A stretch of DNA of 64,000 nt from assembly GCF_000019725.1 (NCBI RefSeq), contig NC_010505.1:3631001-3695000 (forward strand). The letters are read 5' to 3'. The notes beneath the pieces are model-generated. The model worked only from the letters and a program-made list of their open reading frames with translations, was not told the origin of the DNA and searched no databases. Position numbers and translations under genes: made by a program. This document shows positions 19,014 through 28,835 of the stretch, piece by piece (position 1 is the first letter of the stretch; the number at the start of each line of letters is the position of its first letter). Source of the DNA: Methylobacterium radiotolerans JCM 2831 (GTDB lineage: Bacteria; Pseudomonadota; Alphaproteobacteria; Rhizobiales; Beijerinckiaceae).

Positions 19014-19832
19014 TCAGGCGGCGCTGATCGGGGTCGGAACCTCGCGCGGCGTGCAGATCGAGCGCTTGCCGCCGAGGCGGATGAAGTCGAGGATCTCGGC
19101 GACCGCCGCGTGGGATTCGAAGGTCGCGGCCACGTCCTCCACCCGCTCCATCAGCGTGCCCTCTGGGGCGAAGAGCAGGCGGTAGGCGCGCCGCAGCGCG
19201 TGGATGTCCTCGCGGGCGAAGCCGCGGCGCTGCAGGCCGATGATGTTGAGCCCCGACAGGTAGGCCCGGTTGCCGAGCACCATGCCGTAGGGGATGCAGT
19301 CGTTCTCCAGGCCCGACAGGCCGCCCACGAAGGCGTGCGCGCCGACCCGCGCGAACTGGATCACGGCGGCGCCGCCACCCAGGATCGCGTAGTCGCCGAC
19401 GCTGCAATGGCCCGCCAGCATGACGTTGTTGGAGAAGATCACGTGGGCGCCGACCCGACAATCGTGGCCGACATGCGAGTTGGCCAGGAAGGTGCAGTGG
19501 TCGCCGACCAGGGTCTCCAGGCCGCCGCCGCTCGTGCCCGGGTTCATGGTGACGCCTTCGCGGATCAGGCAATCGGCGCCGATCGTCAGGGTCGAGGCCT
19601 CGCCCCGGTACTTCAGGTCCTGCGGCTGGTGGCCGATCGACGCGAAGGGGAAGATCCGGGTGCGGGGGCCGATCGTGGTCCGGCCCGCGAGGACCACGTG
19701 GCTGATGAGCTCGCAATCCGCGCCGAGCACGACCTCGGGCCCGACATGGCAGAAGGGGCCGATCCGCGCCCCGTCGCCGATCCGGGCGCCGGACTCGATC
19801 ACGGCGCTCGGGTGGATGGCGGGCGCGGTCAC
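19014..19832 (-). CDS. lpxA: UDP-N-acetylglucosamine O-acyltransferase
   Basis: 272 residues, slightly longer than E. coli LpxA. First step of lipid A synthesis: 3-O-acylation of UDP-GlcNAc from acyl-ACP. The left-handed beta-helix is seen as hexapeptide repeats from [20 protein letters not shown] onward, with the catalytic His in [12 protein letters not shown] and family segments [13 protein letters not shown] and [15 protein letters not shown] start overlaps the fabZ stop (GTGA), so the two are probably translationally coupled. Confidence 0.96.
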   Translation of the reverse strand: MTAPAIHPSAVIESGARIGDGARIGPFCHVGPEVVLGADCELISHVVLAGRTTIGPRTRIFPFASIGHQPQDLKYRGEASTLTIGADCLIREGVTMNPGTSGGGLETLVGDHCTFLANSHVGHDCRVGAHVIFSNNVMLAGHCSVGDYAILGGGAAVIQFARVGAHAFVGGLSGLENDCIPYGMVLGNRAYLSGLNIIGLQRRGFAREDIHALRRAYRLLFAPEGTLMERVEDVAATFESHAAVAEILDFIRLGGKRSICTPREVPTPISAA

Positions 19833-20305
19833 TCCGTCACCAGCATGGCGCTGATCTCGGCCTCGGCGACCAGCGTGCCGTCGACCCGGGCCTCGCCGCG
19901 GAACCACCACATGGTCCGGCGCTGGTTCAGCTTCGTCATGTGGAAGCGCACCTGGTCGCCGGGGGTGACGGGCTTGCGGAACTTGCACTTGTCGATGGTC
20001 ATGAAGAACACCTGCTTGGTGTTCCGCCCGTCCGCACGGATGTGGCGGCAGCAGATGGCGCCCGCCGTCTGCGCCATGCCCTCGATCAGGAGCACGCCCG
20101 GGAAGACCGGCATGTCGGGGAAATGGCCCATGAACTGCGGCTCGTTGGCCGTGACGTTCTTGATGCCGACGCAGGATTCGTCCCGGTCGATCTCGACGAT
20201 GCGGTCCACCATCAGGAACGGGTAGCGGTGCGGCAGCAGCTCCAGCAGCGTCTGGATGTCGGCTGTGCCCAGCTCGGTGCCGGTCTCGCGCGCCGCCTCA
20301 CTCAT
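19829..20305 (-). CDS. fabZ: (3R)-hydroxyacyl-ACP dehydratase
   Basis: 158 residues from the ATG at 20305, which follows GAGGTG by about nine bases; a GTG 12 bases earlier lies inside that site. Hot-dog-fold dehydratase of fatty-acid elongation, also feeding hydroxyacyl-ACP balance for LpxA and LpxD. Catalytic His and Glu lie in [34 protein letters not shown] is the typical N-terminal block. The lpxD-fabZ-lpxA order is the standard one. The 109 bases upstream, after lpxD, hold a small GCCGCC-TTC-GGCGGC hairpin (20326-20340). Confidence 0.96.
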   Translation of the reverse strand: MSEAARETGTELGTADIQTLLELLPHRYPFLMVDRIVEIDRDESCVGIKNVTANEPQFMGHFPDMPVFPGVLLIEGMAQTAGAICCRHIRADGRNTKQVFFMTIDKCKFRKPVTPGDQVRFHMTKLNQRRTMWWFRGEARVDGTLVAEAEISAMLVTE

Positions 20306-20414
20306 CGAAATCCGCACCTCGACTTGCCGCCTTCGGCGGCCCGCAATCCGGCCGCCTCCGGCGCGCCGACCGCCCTCTTCGGAAGAAATCGCCGGAAGCG
20401 CAAGGCCTTCCCGG

Positions 20415-21476
20415 TCAGGCGTCGTCTCCCGCTTGGTCCTTGCCCGAGCGTTCGGCGAGACGCGCGAGCGTCGTCAGCTCGCGGAACCACGCCCGCACCG
20501 GCTTGGCGGGAGTCCCGCCCCAGCGGCTTCCCGGCGGCACGTCGCGGTTGACGTTGGACGAGCCGGCGATCTGCGAGCCGCGGCCGATGCGCAGGTGGCC
20601 GACGACGCCGACCTGCCCGCCCAGGACGACGTAGTCCTCCAGCGTCGTCGAGCCGGAGATGCCGACCCCCGACACGATGACGCAGTGGCGCCCGATCACG
20701 ACGTTGTGGGCGATCTGCACGAGGTTGTCGATCTTGGTGCCCTCCCCGATCACCGTGTCGCGCGAGGCGCCGCGGTCGACCGTGGTGTTGGCGCCGATCT
20801 CGACGTCGTCCTGCACGATGACGCGCCCGACCTGCGGGACCTTGAGATGGGTGGCGCCCATAGCGAAGCCGAACCCGTCCTGCCCGAGCCGCGCCCCGGG
20901 ATGGACGATCACCCGGTTTCCGAGGAGGGCGTGGCTCAGGGTCGTGCCGGCGCCGATCGCGCAGTCGCGCCCGATCCGGACGCCCGGTCCGATCACGGCG
21001 TTGGGTCCGACCACCGTTCCGGCGCCGATCTCGGCCCCCGGCCCGATCACCGCGCCGGGATCGACCGTGACGCCGTCCTCGAGACGGGCCTCGGGATGGA
21101 CGTGGGCGCCGGGGGCGACGCCGCGGACGGCGAATTGCGAGCCGGGACGCAGGGCGTCCGGATGCAGGCGGCCGAGCAGCGCCGCGTAAGCGCGGTAGGG
21201 GTCGCGGCTGACGAGGGCGACCGTGCCGGCGGGACAGCGCGCCGCGAAACGGGGTGAGACGAGGCACGCGCCCGCCCGCGTCGCCGCGAGGGCGTCGCCG
21301 TAGCGGGCGTTGTCCATGTAGGCGAGGTGGTCCGGGCCGGCGCTCTCCAGGGAGGCCGCGCCACTGAATCGGCGGTCCGGGTCCGCCCCCTCGGGGAGGC
21401 CGGTGCCGGCGGCCGCCGCGATCTCGGCCAGGGTGAGGCCTGTGGCGGCGGCGGTGAAGAAAACGGGATCTGACAT
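20415..21476 (-). CDS. lpxD: UDP-3-O-(3-hydroxyacyl)glucosamine N-acyltransferase
   Basis: 353 residues, the family's normal length. It adds the N-linked hydroxyacyl chain in lipid A synthesis. N-terminal uridine-binding domain ([17 protein letters not shown]) followed by a beta-helix of hexapeptide repeats ([20 protein letters not shown]), the [10 protein letters not shown] signature and catalytic His in QIAHNVVIG, then the C-terminal helices. The ATG at 21476 has only a weak ribosome site, and it lies 50 bases from the bamA stop. Confidence 0.95.
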
Positions 21477-21526
21477 GTTCGACAACGCGCCGGCCGGGAC
21501 AATCCGGCCGGCGCGCGGGATTTTTA

Positions 21527-24097
21527 TCAGAAGCGCGAGCCGCCGGAGAAGCGGAACGCCTGGACCTGATCCGCGCCGATATGGCCGTACTTGCCGAGGA
21601 TCGGGACGAACACCTTCTGACCCTCGTCCTTCGACAGCGCGTAGGCGTAGTCGAACCGGATCGGGCCGAGCGGCGAGTTCCACAGGATGGACGCGCCGAT
21701 CGAGGAGCGGATCGCCGCCGTGTCGCGGACGTTCACGCATTCCGGCTCCACGCCGATCGTGAAGGCGTTGAAGTTGCACTTCCCGGTCGTCGGCGAGACA
21801 CCGTTGATGAAGGCGTCGCCGTTCACGTTGAAGTTGCGCTGGCCGTGATAGCCGAACAGCGTGCCGGCGTCGGCGAAGAGCGCGCCCTTCAGGCCCAGAT
21901 CGCGCGGAACGAGGGGCAGCGGGAACTGCACTTCGAGGGTGCCGCCGATGTAGGTGGAACCGCCGATCGCGTTCGAGCGGGCGTCGGCGATGCCGACGTC
22001 GCGCGGGCCGATGCCGTTCGGCGCGAAGCCGCGGACCAGCGACGGGCCGAGGAAGAACTGGTCGGTCACCCGCAGCGGGTCGTTGTTGAGCGACGAGATG
22101 TGGCCGCCCTGGAAGCGGATGAAGCCGACCACGTCCTCGAAGATCTCCTTGTAGTACCGCGCGTCGGCGGTCACGCGGAAGAACTTCGAGTCGCCGCCCA
22201 GGCCGGCGACGTCGGGCTTCAGCTCGGCGTAGAGGCCGTTGCGGGGCGCGCCGATCACGTCGAGGGTCGAGTAGGCGAGCGTCAGGCCGGCCAGCGACGT
22301 GAGCGTGTTGCCCTGCGAGCCCTTGATGGCGATCGAGGCCTCGCCGTCATACGCGCAGTTCGGGTAGATCGACTGGCCGCCGATGTTCCGGCCCGTGTTC
22401 GGGTCGATCGTGCCCGCCGCGTAGGTGGCGGTGTAGCCCGGGATCGGGATCGAGCAGTCGTTGTACGGCCGCTTGAGGGTGTTCGGCACCTTCAGCTCGG
22501 TGTTGTACAGCGAGTAGCGCAGCGTGATGCCGAACTCCTCGGTGATCGGCAGGCCGAGGCGCAGCTGGCCGCCGTACACCGTGGTCTCGTAGCGCGAGTA
22601 CCGGGTCAGGTCGGAGTACTTGTAGAAGGCGTCGAAGCCCGCCGCGAGGCGGTAGCCGAGGAAGTACGGCTCGGTGAACGAGAAGTCGACGCCGCGCGAG
22701 TACTGGCCGCCCGTGCCGGCGAGGCGGACGTACTGGCCGCGACCGAGGAAGTTCGACTCGGAGACCGAGACCTCGCCGATGATGCCGTCCTGGGTGGAGT
22801 AGCCGCCCGCCACCGAGAACGAACCCGTGGGCTGATCCTCGACGTCGATGTTGATGACCACGCGGTCCGGGGCCGAGCCCGGCTCGTTGGAGAAGCGGAC
22901 TTTCTTGAAGAAGCCCAGGCCGTTCAGGCGGCGCTCGGCGCGGTCGGTCAGCACGCGGTTGTAGGCGTCGCCCTCCGCGATATCGAGCTCGCGGCGGATG
23001 ACGTAGTCGCGGGTGCGGGTGTTGCCGCGGATGTTGATGCGCTCGACGTAGACGTGCGGGCCGTCCTCGACCACGAAGCCCAGGGAGACCTGGTGGCTCG
23101 CCGGGTCGCGCTGGCCGGTCGGGCGGACCTGCGCGAACGGGTAGCCGGCGCGGTTGACCTCGCGGGTGACGTTGTTGAGCGTCTTCTCGACGTCGTCGGC
23201 GTTGTAGATGTCGCCCACCGAGGTGGCGATGTCGCTGTCGAGCTTCGTGGTGTCGAGGCCCGGCAGGCGCGAATCCACCTGGACGGCGCCGACCTTGTAC
23301 TGCTCGCCCTCGTTCACCGTGATGGTGATGACGTAGCCGGACTTGTCGCCCTCGACGTAGCGCGCGTCGGCGCTGACCACCTGGAAGTCGGCGTAGCCGT
23401 TCTTCAGGTAGTAGCGGCGGACCTGGTCGAGGTCGTTGGTGATGCGGTCGGGATCGTAGACGTCGGAGGTCTTGATGAACGACAGGAAGTTCATCTCCGA
23501 GGAGCTCATCAGCCCCTTCAGCGTCCGCTCCGAGTAGGCGTTGTTGCCGACGAAGTTGATCGAGATGATGCCGGTCTTATCGCCCTCGTCGATCTGGTAG
23601 ATCACGTCGACGCGGCCGTTGGGCAGGTCGACCGTCCGGTAGGTCACCTTGGCGGTGCCGCGACCGAAGCGCTTGTAGACGTCGCGGATGCGCGCGAGGT
23701 CGGCGTTGATGATCGCCTCGCTGTACGGCCCGCGGGCCTTGGCCTCGACCACGCCCTCCAGGGTGGCCTTCTCGATCTTCTTGTTGCCCTCGAAGACGAC
23801 GCGGTTGATCAGGTTGTTCTCGCGGACCGTCACCACCGTGCGGCCACCCGACTGGGCGACCTTCACGTCGGAGAACATCCCGCTCGCGAGCAGGTTGCGG
23901 CGGGCCTCCTCGGCGGAGCCGGACGCCGTCCCGGTCACGTAGGACCGGATCGTGTCGGCATCGACGCGCTGGTTGCCCTGGACGACGATCTGCTGCGCCT
24001 GGGCAGCCCCGCTCAGGACGACACCCAGACCGGCAGTGACTAGGACGATGGTTTTCCGCACCGACTTACGTCGGGGCTTCCCCGTCAACGACATCAT
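21527..24097 (-). CDS. bamA: Outer-membrane protein assembly factor BamA
   Basis: 856 residues. Signal peptide of about 34 residues (cleavage after AQA), five POTRA domains (about 35-430) beginning [19 protein letters not shown], then a 16-strand beta-barrel. The conserved loop-6 motif is [14 protein letters not shown] and the last residue is Phe, as required for barrel insertion. It is the central subunit of the BAM complex that folds outer-membrane proteins. Two adjacent ATGs start the gene (24097 and 24094). Downstream of rseP but separated from it by 420 bases and a strong palindrome, so it likely has its own promoter. Confidence 0.97.
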
Positions 24098-24484
24098 GCA
24101 ATCGCCCGTTTCTGTTCTGGTCGCGGGGGTTAGCCCGTCACAGGCGACCGTTGATCGGCCGTCCCGTCACCTGGTCCAAGCGTGGCTTCGGTCCAAGCGT
24201 AGCTCTTAGCGGGATTCCCCTGCCAAGCAAACGCGCGGGAGGCCATCGTCAGGGGATTTTGGGGGGTCGTGGCCTTCGCGCCACTTAACGGTGCGGTCAG
24301 CCTGCGGGCAAACCGCGGATCGTGGTGAACGACCCGTAAACGTCTGGGCCGTCGCACCTTTTCAGCGGCCCTCGCGATCCCGTGAACGCGATTTTAACCC
24401 CGTTTCGACGCGCCGGCGGGGCGTCATCCGGGCGGTGTCCGGGCGAGATCGCGGCGGGATTGGGGCAGCGTTTCCGGTGGAGAT
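24098..24484 (-). promoter_or_regulatory. Long upstream region of bamA, no gene
   Basis: No supported coding frame. It is less G+C-rich in places (about 24215-24320 and 24395-24405). It carries an 11-base direct repeat (24173-24183 and 24190-24200) close to the start codon. I infer that it contains the bamA promoter and perhaps an envelope-stress control site, but I cannot define boxes. Confidence 0.45.
24173..24200. repeat. 11-base direct repeat upstream of bamA
   Basis: GGTCCAAGCGT occurs at 24173-24183 and again at 24190-24200, a 17-base period. It is located 76-103 bases before the bamA start and could be a pair of regulator half-sites or a chance duplication. Confidence 0.4.
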
Positions 24485-24512
24485 CCGGCGGGGATCCCGG
24501 GATCCCCGCCGG
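24485..24512. terminator. 28-bp perfect palindrome after rseP
   Basis: Arms CCGGCGGGGATCCC and GGGATCCCCGCCGG form an uninterrupted palindrome starting eight bases after the rseP stop. It would make a very stable hairpin in the rseP transcript. No T-run follows, so it may act as a 3'-end stabiliser or a Rho-assisted stop instead of a classic terminator. Confidence 0.5.
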
Positions 24513-24519
24513 CCCCGGA

Positions 24520-25674
24520 TCAGGTGTTCCGCCAGGAGGCGCCGAGGTTGAGGATGTCGTTCCAGGCGGCGAACAGCATCAGCATCAGCACCAGGGCGAG
24601 GCCGATGCGGAAGCCGATCTCCTGGGCCCGCTCGCTGAGCGGGCGGCCGCGCACCACCTCGAAGGCGTAGAACAGCAGGTGGCCGCCATCGAGCAGCGGC
24701 ACCGGGAACAGGTTGAGCAGGCCGATCGAGACGGAGAGCAGGGCGATCAGCCCGACCAGACCGCCGACGCCGCCGGTCTTGGCGACCTCGCCGGAGACGC
24801 GGGCGATGCCGATCGGACCCGAGAGCTGGTCGGCGGATTCCCGGCCGGTCACGAGCTTGCCGAGATACGAGAAGGTGCGCTCGACGACGAAGTAGGTCTC
24901 CTTCACGCCGAGATTGAGCGAGTCGAGCGCGCCGTAATGCACGAGCCGCGCCTCCGAGCCCGCGGGGGAGCGGATGCCGAGCCGGCCGATCCGGTGGCGG
25001 CCGAACGGCGTCTTCTCCTCGAAGGTCGCCGGCGTCGCCTGGATGGTGATGGGCTGGTCGTTGCGCTCCACCGTGAAGGTCAGCGGCGTCCCGGCGCTGC
25101 CGGTGACCGTGCGGTACATGGCGTTGAAGTCGCCGATCTTCTCGCCGTCGATGGCGGTGATCACGTCGCCGGGCTGGAAGCCGGCCTGGGCGGCGACGCT
25201 GTTCGGCTCCACCGACGAGACCCGGGCGGGCAGCTCGTAGCGGCCGCCGAGCCAGATGGCGCCCGCGAAGAGCAGGATCGCCAGGATGAAGTTCGCCACC
25301 GGGCCCGCGGCGACGATCGCGGCGCGCTTCGACACGGGCTGGGTCGGGAAGCTGATCGCCCGCTCCTGCGGGCTCATCCGGGCGACGGCCTCCGGATCCG
25401 GCATGCTGGCGCCGTTCACGTCGCCGTGGAACTTCACGTAGCCGCCGAGCGGGATCGCGCAGACCTTCCAGCGGGTGCCGCGCCGGTCGTTGAAGCCGAA
25501 CAGCTCGGGGCCGAAGCCGAGCGAGAAGGCGTGCACGCCGACCCCGCACCAGCGCCCGACCAGGAAGTGGCCCATCTCGTGCACGAACACCACGACGGTG
25601 AGCACGAACAGGAACGGGATCACGGCACCGAAGAAACCGCCGGCGGTCCCGCCCATCGCGTTGAGGAAGTCCAT
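24520..25674 (-). CDS. rseP: Site-2 metalloprotease RseP
   Basis: 384 residues, inner-membrane zinc protease that cuts substrates such as anti-sigma factors within the membrane. Zinc site HEMGH in the first helix (VVVFVHEMGHFLVGRW), a single PDZ domain (about 130-210, with AGFQPGDVITAIDGEKI), and the third zinc ligand in LLNLFPVPLLDGGHL. The ATG at 25674 precedes FLNAMGG; more distal in-frame starts give an unlikely Arg-rich leader. In related genomes the gene usually follows dxr directly; here an efflux cassette separates them. Confidence 0.94.
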   Translation of the reverse strand: MDFLNAMGGTAGGFFGAVIPFLFVLTVVVFVHEMGHFLVGRWCGVGVHAFSLGFGPELFGFNDRRGTRWKVCAIPLGGYVKFHGDVNGASMPDPEAVARMSPQERAISFPTQPVSKRAAIVAAGPVANFILAILLFAGAIWLGGRYELPARVSSVEPNSVAAQAGFQPGDVITAIDGEKIGDFNAMYRTVTGSAGTPLTFTVERNDQPITIQATPATFEEKTPFGRHRIGRLGIRSPAGSEARLVHYGALDSLNLGVKETYFVVERTFSYLGKLVTGRESADQLSGPIGIARVSGEVAKTGGVGGLVGLIALLSVSIGLLNLFPVPLLDGGHLLFYAFEVVRGRPLSERAQEIGFRIGLALVLMLMLFAAWNDILNLGASWRNT

Positions 25675-25840
25675 AAGCCGTATTCCTGGCCGTCTCGGCG
25701 CCGGCTTCTCGGGCCGGCCATCCGCCCTGTCTAGCAGATCGGCGGTGCCGACCGCCAACGCAATCCTGCGGCTCGGCCGCGGAACGTCGCACGCACCGTC
25801 CGAAACCGCACCGGCCGATCGCGCGCGGCGGTCCCGCCCG

Positions 25841-27427
25841 TCAGTGGCCGCCGCCTCCGCCCGCGCCGGCATTCGGCCGCCGGATCATGGGGACCGCGCA
25901 GGCCATCGCGAGGAACAGGACGGTGAGGGACAGGAACACGTCCTCGAAGGCCATGACGAGGCCCTGGATCCGCACCGTGTTGGTCATCGCCTTCAGGGCC
26001 ATGCCGGAGGCGGCGCTGCCGTAGGCGTCGAAGCCGCGCTGCAGCGCGTCGAGGCGCTCCAGCGCGGCCGTGTTCGCCCAGGTGAAGCGCTCGTGCAGCC
26101 GGGCGAGGTGCAGGTCCCAGCGGTCGTTGAGGATCGTGTTGATCAGCGCGAGCCCGACCGCGCCGCCGAGGTTGCGGGTCAGGTTGAACAGCCCCGACGC
26201 GTTCTTCATCCGTGCCGGCGGCAGCGTGCCCAGCGCGATGTTGTTGATCGGGATCATGCACAGCATCAGCGAGCAGCCGCGCAGGATCTGCGGCAGCAGC
26301 AGCTCGTAGAAGTCCCAGTCCTTGGTGAGCCCGGTGACGATCCAGGTGCCGCAGGCGAAGCCGACGAAGCCGATCCCCATCATGATCCGGGGATCGACCC
26401 TGCCCGAGAGCCGGCCGGCGATCGGCGCGGTGGCGAACATGCACAGGCCGGAGACGAACATCGTCTCGCCGATCATCAGCGCCGAGTAGCCGCGCACCCG
26501 GGCGAGGTAGACCGGGTAGATGTAGGTCAGACCGTAGAGGCCGATGCCCAGCACGAAGCTCGCCACGCAGCCGCTGGCGAAGTTCCGGTCCGAGAAGGCC
26601 CGGAGATCGACGATCGGCTGCTTCGCCGTGAAGACCCGCCAGAAGAACAGCAGCGCCGACGCCCCGCAGACGACCGCGCAGGCGAAGACCGCCTCGTCCT
26701 GCAGCCAGTCGTGGTTCGGCCCCTCCTCCAGCACGTACTCGAGGCAGCCGAGGAAGCCGGCCATGAAGGCGAGGCCGGCCCAGTCGAACGATCTGATCAG
26801 GCCGTAATTGGGCTCGTCGAAATCGACCAGGATCCAGGTCGAGACGGTCACGAAGATGCCCGGCACGACGTTGATCAGGAACAGCCAGTGCCACGACATC
26901 AGGTCAGTCAGGTAGCCGCCCACCGTCGGGCCGATCGTCGGCGCCAGCGTCGCCACGAGGCCGATCATCGGCGAGACGATGGTCCGCTTCGAGGGCGGGA
27001 AGATCGTGAAGGCCGCGGCGAAGACGGTCGGGATCATGCCGCCGCCGATGAAGCCCTGGAGCGCCCGCCAGACGATCATCTCGCCGATCGACGAGGAGGT
27101 GGCGCACATCAGGCTCATCAGGGTGAAGCCGCCCGCCGAGATGGCGAACATCCAGCGCGTCGAGAGCACCCGCGACAGGGTGCCGGAGAGCGGGATCGAG
27201 ATGACCTCGGCAATCAGGTAGCTGGTCTGGACCCAGGGGATCTCGTCGCCGGAGGCCGAGAGCCCGGCCTGGATCTCGTTCAGGGAGGCCGAGACGATCT
27301 GGATGTCCAGGATCGCCATGAACATGCCGAAGACCATGCAGACGAACGCCACCATGCGGCGGCGGTCGAGGGGCGGCTCGGCGGCGCGGGTCGGCGCGCC
27401 GGGCGCGAGGGCGGCGCTGGCGGCCAT
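25841..27427 (-). CDS. EmrB-like 14-helix MFS drug efflux pump
   Basis: 528 residues with about 14 membrane helices, DHA2 family. Typical marks are VFGMFMAILDIQIVSASL in helix 1, the WVQTSYLIAEVI segment and the motif-C-like LAPTIGPTVGGYL in helix 5. It ends in a Gly-rich tail. With the membrane-fusion protein encoded eight bases upstream it should form a tripartite proton-driven exporter of hydrophobic drugs. No outer-membrane channel gene is adjacent. Expression is probably controlled by the divergent TetR gene. Confidence 0.92.
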   Translation of the reverse strand: MAASAALAPGAPTRAAEPPLDRRRMVAFVCMVFGMFMAILDIQIVSASLNEIQAGLSASGDEIPWVQTSYLIAEVISIPLSGTLSRVLSTRWMFAISAGGFTLMSLMCATSSSIGEMIVWRALQGFIGGGMIPTVFAAAFTIFPPSKRTIVSPMIGLVATLAPTIGPTVGGYLTDLMSWHWLFLINVVPGIFVTVSTWILVDFDEPNYGLIRSFDWAGLAFMAGFLGCLEYVLEEGPNHDWLQDEAVFACAVVCGASALLFFWRVFTAKQPIVDLRAFSDRNFASGCVASFVLGIGLYGLTYIYPVYLARVRGYSALMIGETMFVSGLCMFATAPIAGRLSGRVDPRIMMGIGFVGFACGTWIVTGLTKDWDFYELLLPQILRGCSLMLCMIPINNIALGTLPPARMKNASGLFNLTRNLGGAVGLALINTILNDRWDLHLARLHERFTWANTAALERLDALQRGFDAYGSAASGMALKAMTNTVRIQGLVMAFEDVFLSLTVLFLAMACAVPMIRRPNAGAGGGGGH

Positions 27428-27435
27428 CGCCGGTC

Positions 27436-28701
27436 TCAGCGGCTCGCGGTGCTGACCGGCCGCGGCGCGGAGGCGCGGTCGAGGACGGAGCGGTCCGCGC
27501 CGGTGCGGGTGTCGACCCGCACCACCGCCGACAGGCCCGGCCGCAGCAGGCCCTCCCGGGCGACCTCCTCGGGCACGCGCACCCGGACCGGCAGGCGCTG
27601 GACGATCTTGGTGAAGTTGCCGGTGGCGTTGTCGGGCGGCAGCAGGCTGAAGACCGAGCCGGAGGCCGGCGAGAACGATTCCACCACGGCGTGGATCTCA
27701 CGGTCCGGATAGGCGTCGACCGTCACGGTCACCGGCTGTCCGGGACGCATGCGCTCGACCTGGGTCTCCTTGAAGTTCGCGTCGATCCGGACGCTCTGGA
27801 GCGGGACCAGCGCGGCGACCCGCGTGCCGGGCCCGACATAGGCGCCGGCCTCGACGGCCTTGTTGCCGACCACACCGTCGAAGGGCGCGCGGATGACCGT
27901 GAAGTCGAGGTCGCGCCGGGCCCGGTCGACGGCGGTGCGCAGCTCCGCCGCGAGGCTCTCCGCCTCGCGCTTCTGCGCCTGGAGCACGTCCACGTTGGCG
28001 CGGGCCGCGAGGAGGCCCGCCTCCATGGCCTTCACGGAGGCCTCGGTGCGGTCGCGGTCGGCGCGGGTCTGGTCGATGCGCGACTTGGCCACGTAATCCG
28101 CCTGCATCTGCGTCGACCGGGCGAAGTCGGCCTGGGCGCGGACGGCGTCGGCGCGGGTCGCGTCGAGCTGCGCGGCGGCCTGGGCGACCTGGGCCTGCGC
28201 CGCCTCGGCCTGCCGGCCGATCCGCGCGATCGTGCTCTCCTGGGTGGCGAGCTTGTCCTGCGCCGCCTGCAGCGCGAGGCGGTAGTCGCCGTCGTCGAGC
28301 TTGGCGATGACGTCGCCCTTCCTCACCGCGAGGCCGTTCACCACCGGGACCGACTGGAGATAGCCCGGGATCTTGGCCGCGAGGACCGAGATGTCGGCCT
28401 GGACGTAGGCGTCGTCGGTCGAGACGAAGAACCGCCCGACGGTCCACCACTGCCACCCCTGATACGCGCCGCCGCCCAGGGCGGCCGTCAGCAGTCCGAG
28501 CAGGACGAGCCGCCTCATGGAGCGCTTGCGCGCGGGCGGCGCCTCGACCGGCACGGGCGTCGGCAGGGACGCCGCGGCGGCGGCCGGCGCGGTGCGCTCG
28601 GCGCGCGCCTCGTCCCCGGCCTCGATTCGGGTCTCAATACCGGTCTCAATACCCGTCTCGAGACCGGAACTCGGCCGATCGGCGTCCTCGCGAAGGGACA
28701 T
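27436..28701 (-). CDS. EmrA/HlyD-like periplasmic adaptor of the efflux pump
   Basis: 421 residues. An unusual cytoplasmic N-terminus of about 65 residues contains near-repeats (ETGIETGIETRIEAG) and a Pro/Ala stretch, then one membrane helix (RRLVLLGLLTAALGGGAYQG), the beta-barrel/lipoyl segment FFVSTDDAYVQADISVLAAK, a long coiled-coil hairpin (about 140-250) and DFTVIRAPFDGVVG. The ATG at 28701 has GAGG eight bases upstream. A perfect TetR-type operator lies 20 bases before the start, within the likely promoter or leader. Confidence 0.92.
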   Translation of the reverse strand: MSLREDADRPSSGLETGIETGIETRIEAGDEARAERTAPAAAAASLPTPVPVEAPPARKRSMRRLVLLGLLTAALGGGAYQGWQWWTVGRFFVSTDDAYVQADISVLAAKIPGYLQSVPVVNGLAVRKGDVIAKLDDGDYRLALQAAQDKLATQESTIARIGRQAEAAQAQVAQAAAQLDATRADAVRAQADFARSTQMQADYVAKSRIDQTRADRDRTEASVKAMEAGLLAARANVDVLQAQKREAESLAAELRTAVDRARRDLDFTVIRAPFDGVVGNKAVEAGAYVGPGTRVAALVPLQSVRIDANFKETQVERMRPGQPVTVTVDAYPDREIHAVVESFSPASGSVFSLLPPDNATGNFTKIVQRLPVRVRVPEEVAREGLLRPGLSAVVRVDTRTGADRSVLDRASAPRPVSTASR

Positions 28702-28720
28702 ATCAGCGCCTCGAAATCGA

Positions 28721-28739
28721 TGACCGAACCGTTCGGTCA
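28721..28739. promoter_or_regulatory. TetR-type operator 1, efflux side
   Basis: A perfect inverted repeat, TGACCGAAC and GTTCGGTCA around a central C, 20 bases upstream of the adaptor ATG. Apart from the central base it is identical to the second site 66-67 bases away, so a repressor dimer bound here would block efflux transcription. Confidence 0.8.
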
Positions 28740-28786
28740 ATAACCAGGCACGACTTGACGCGCCCCCGAAGAAGCCGCAGGTTATT

Positions 28787-28807
28787 TTGACCGAACGGTT
28801 CGGTCAA
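28787..28807. promoter_or_regulatory. TetR-type operator 2, repressor side
   Basis: A perfect inverted repeat, TTGACCGAAC and GTTCGGTCAA around a central G, 29 bases before the tetR ATG. It shares the 9-base arms of operator 1. A TTGACG element at 28755-28760 between the operators could be a -35 box for tetR, but a convincing -10 is not visible. Confidence 0.8.
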
Positions 28808-28835
28808 GCGTGACGGTGTCACGGTGCGGAGCGGG

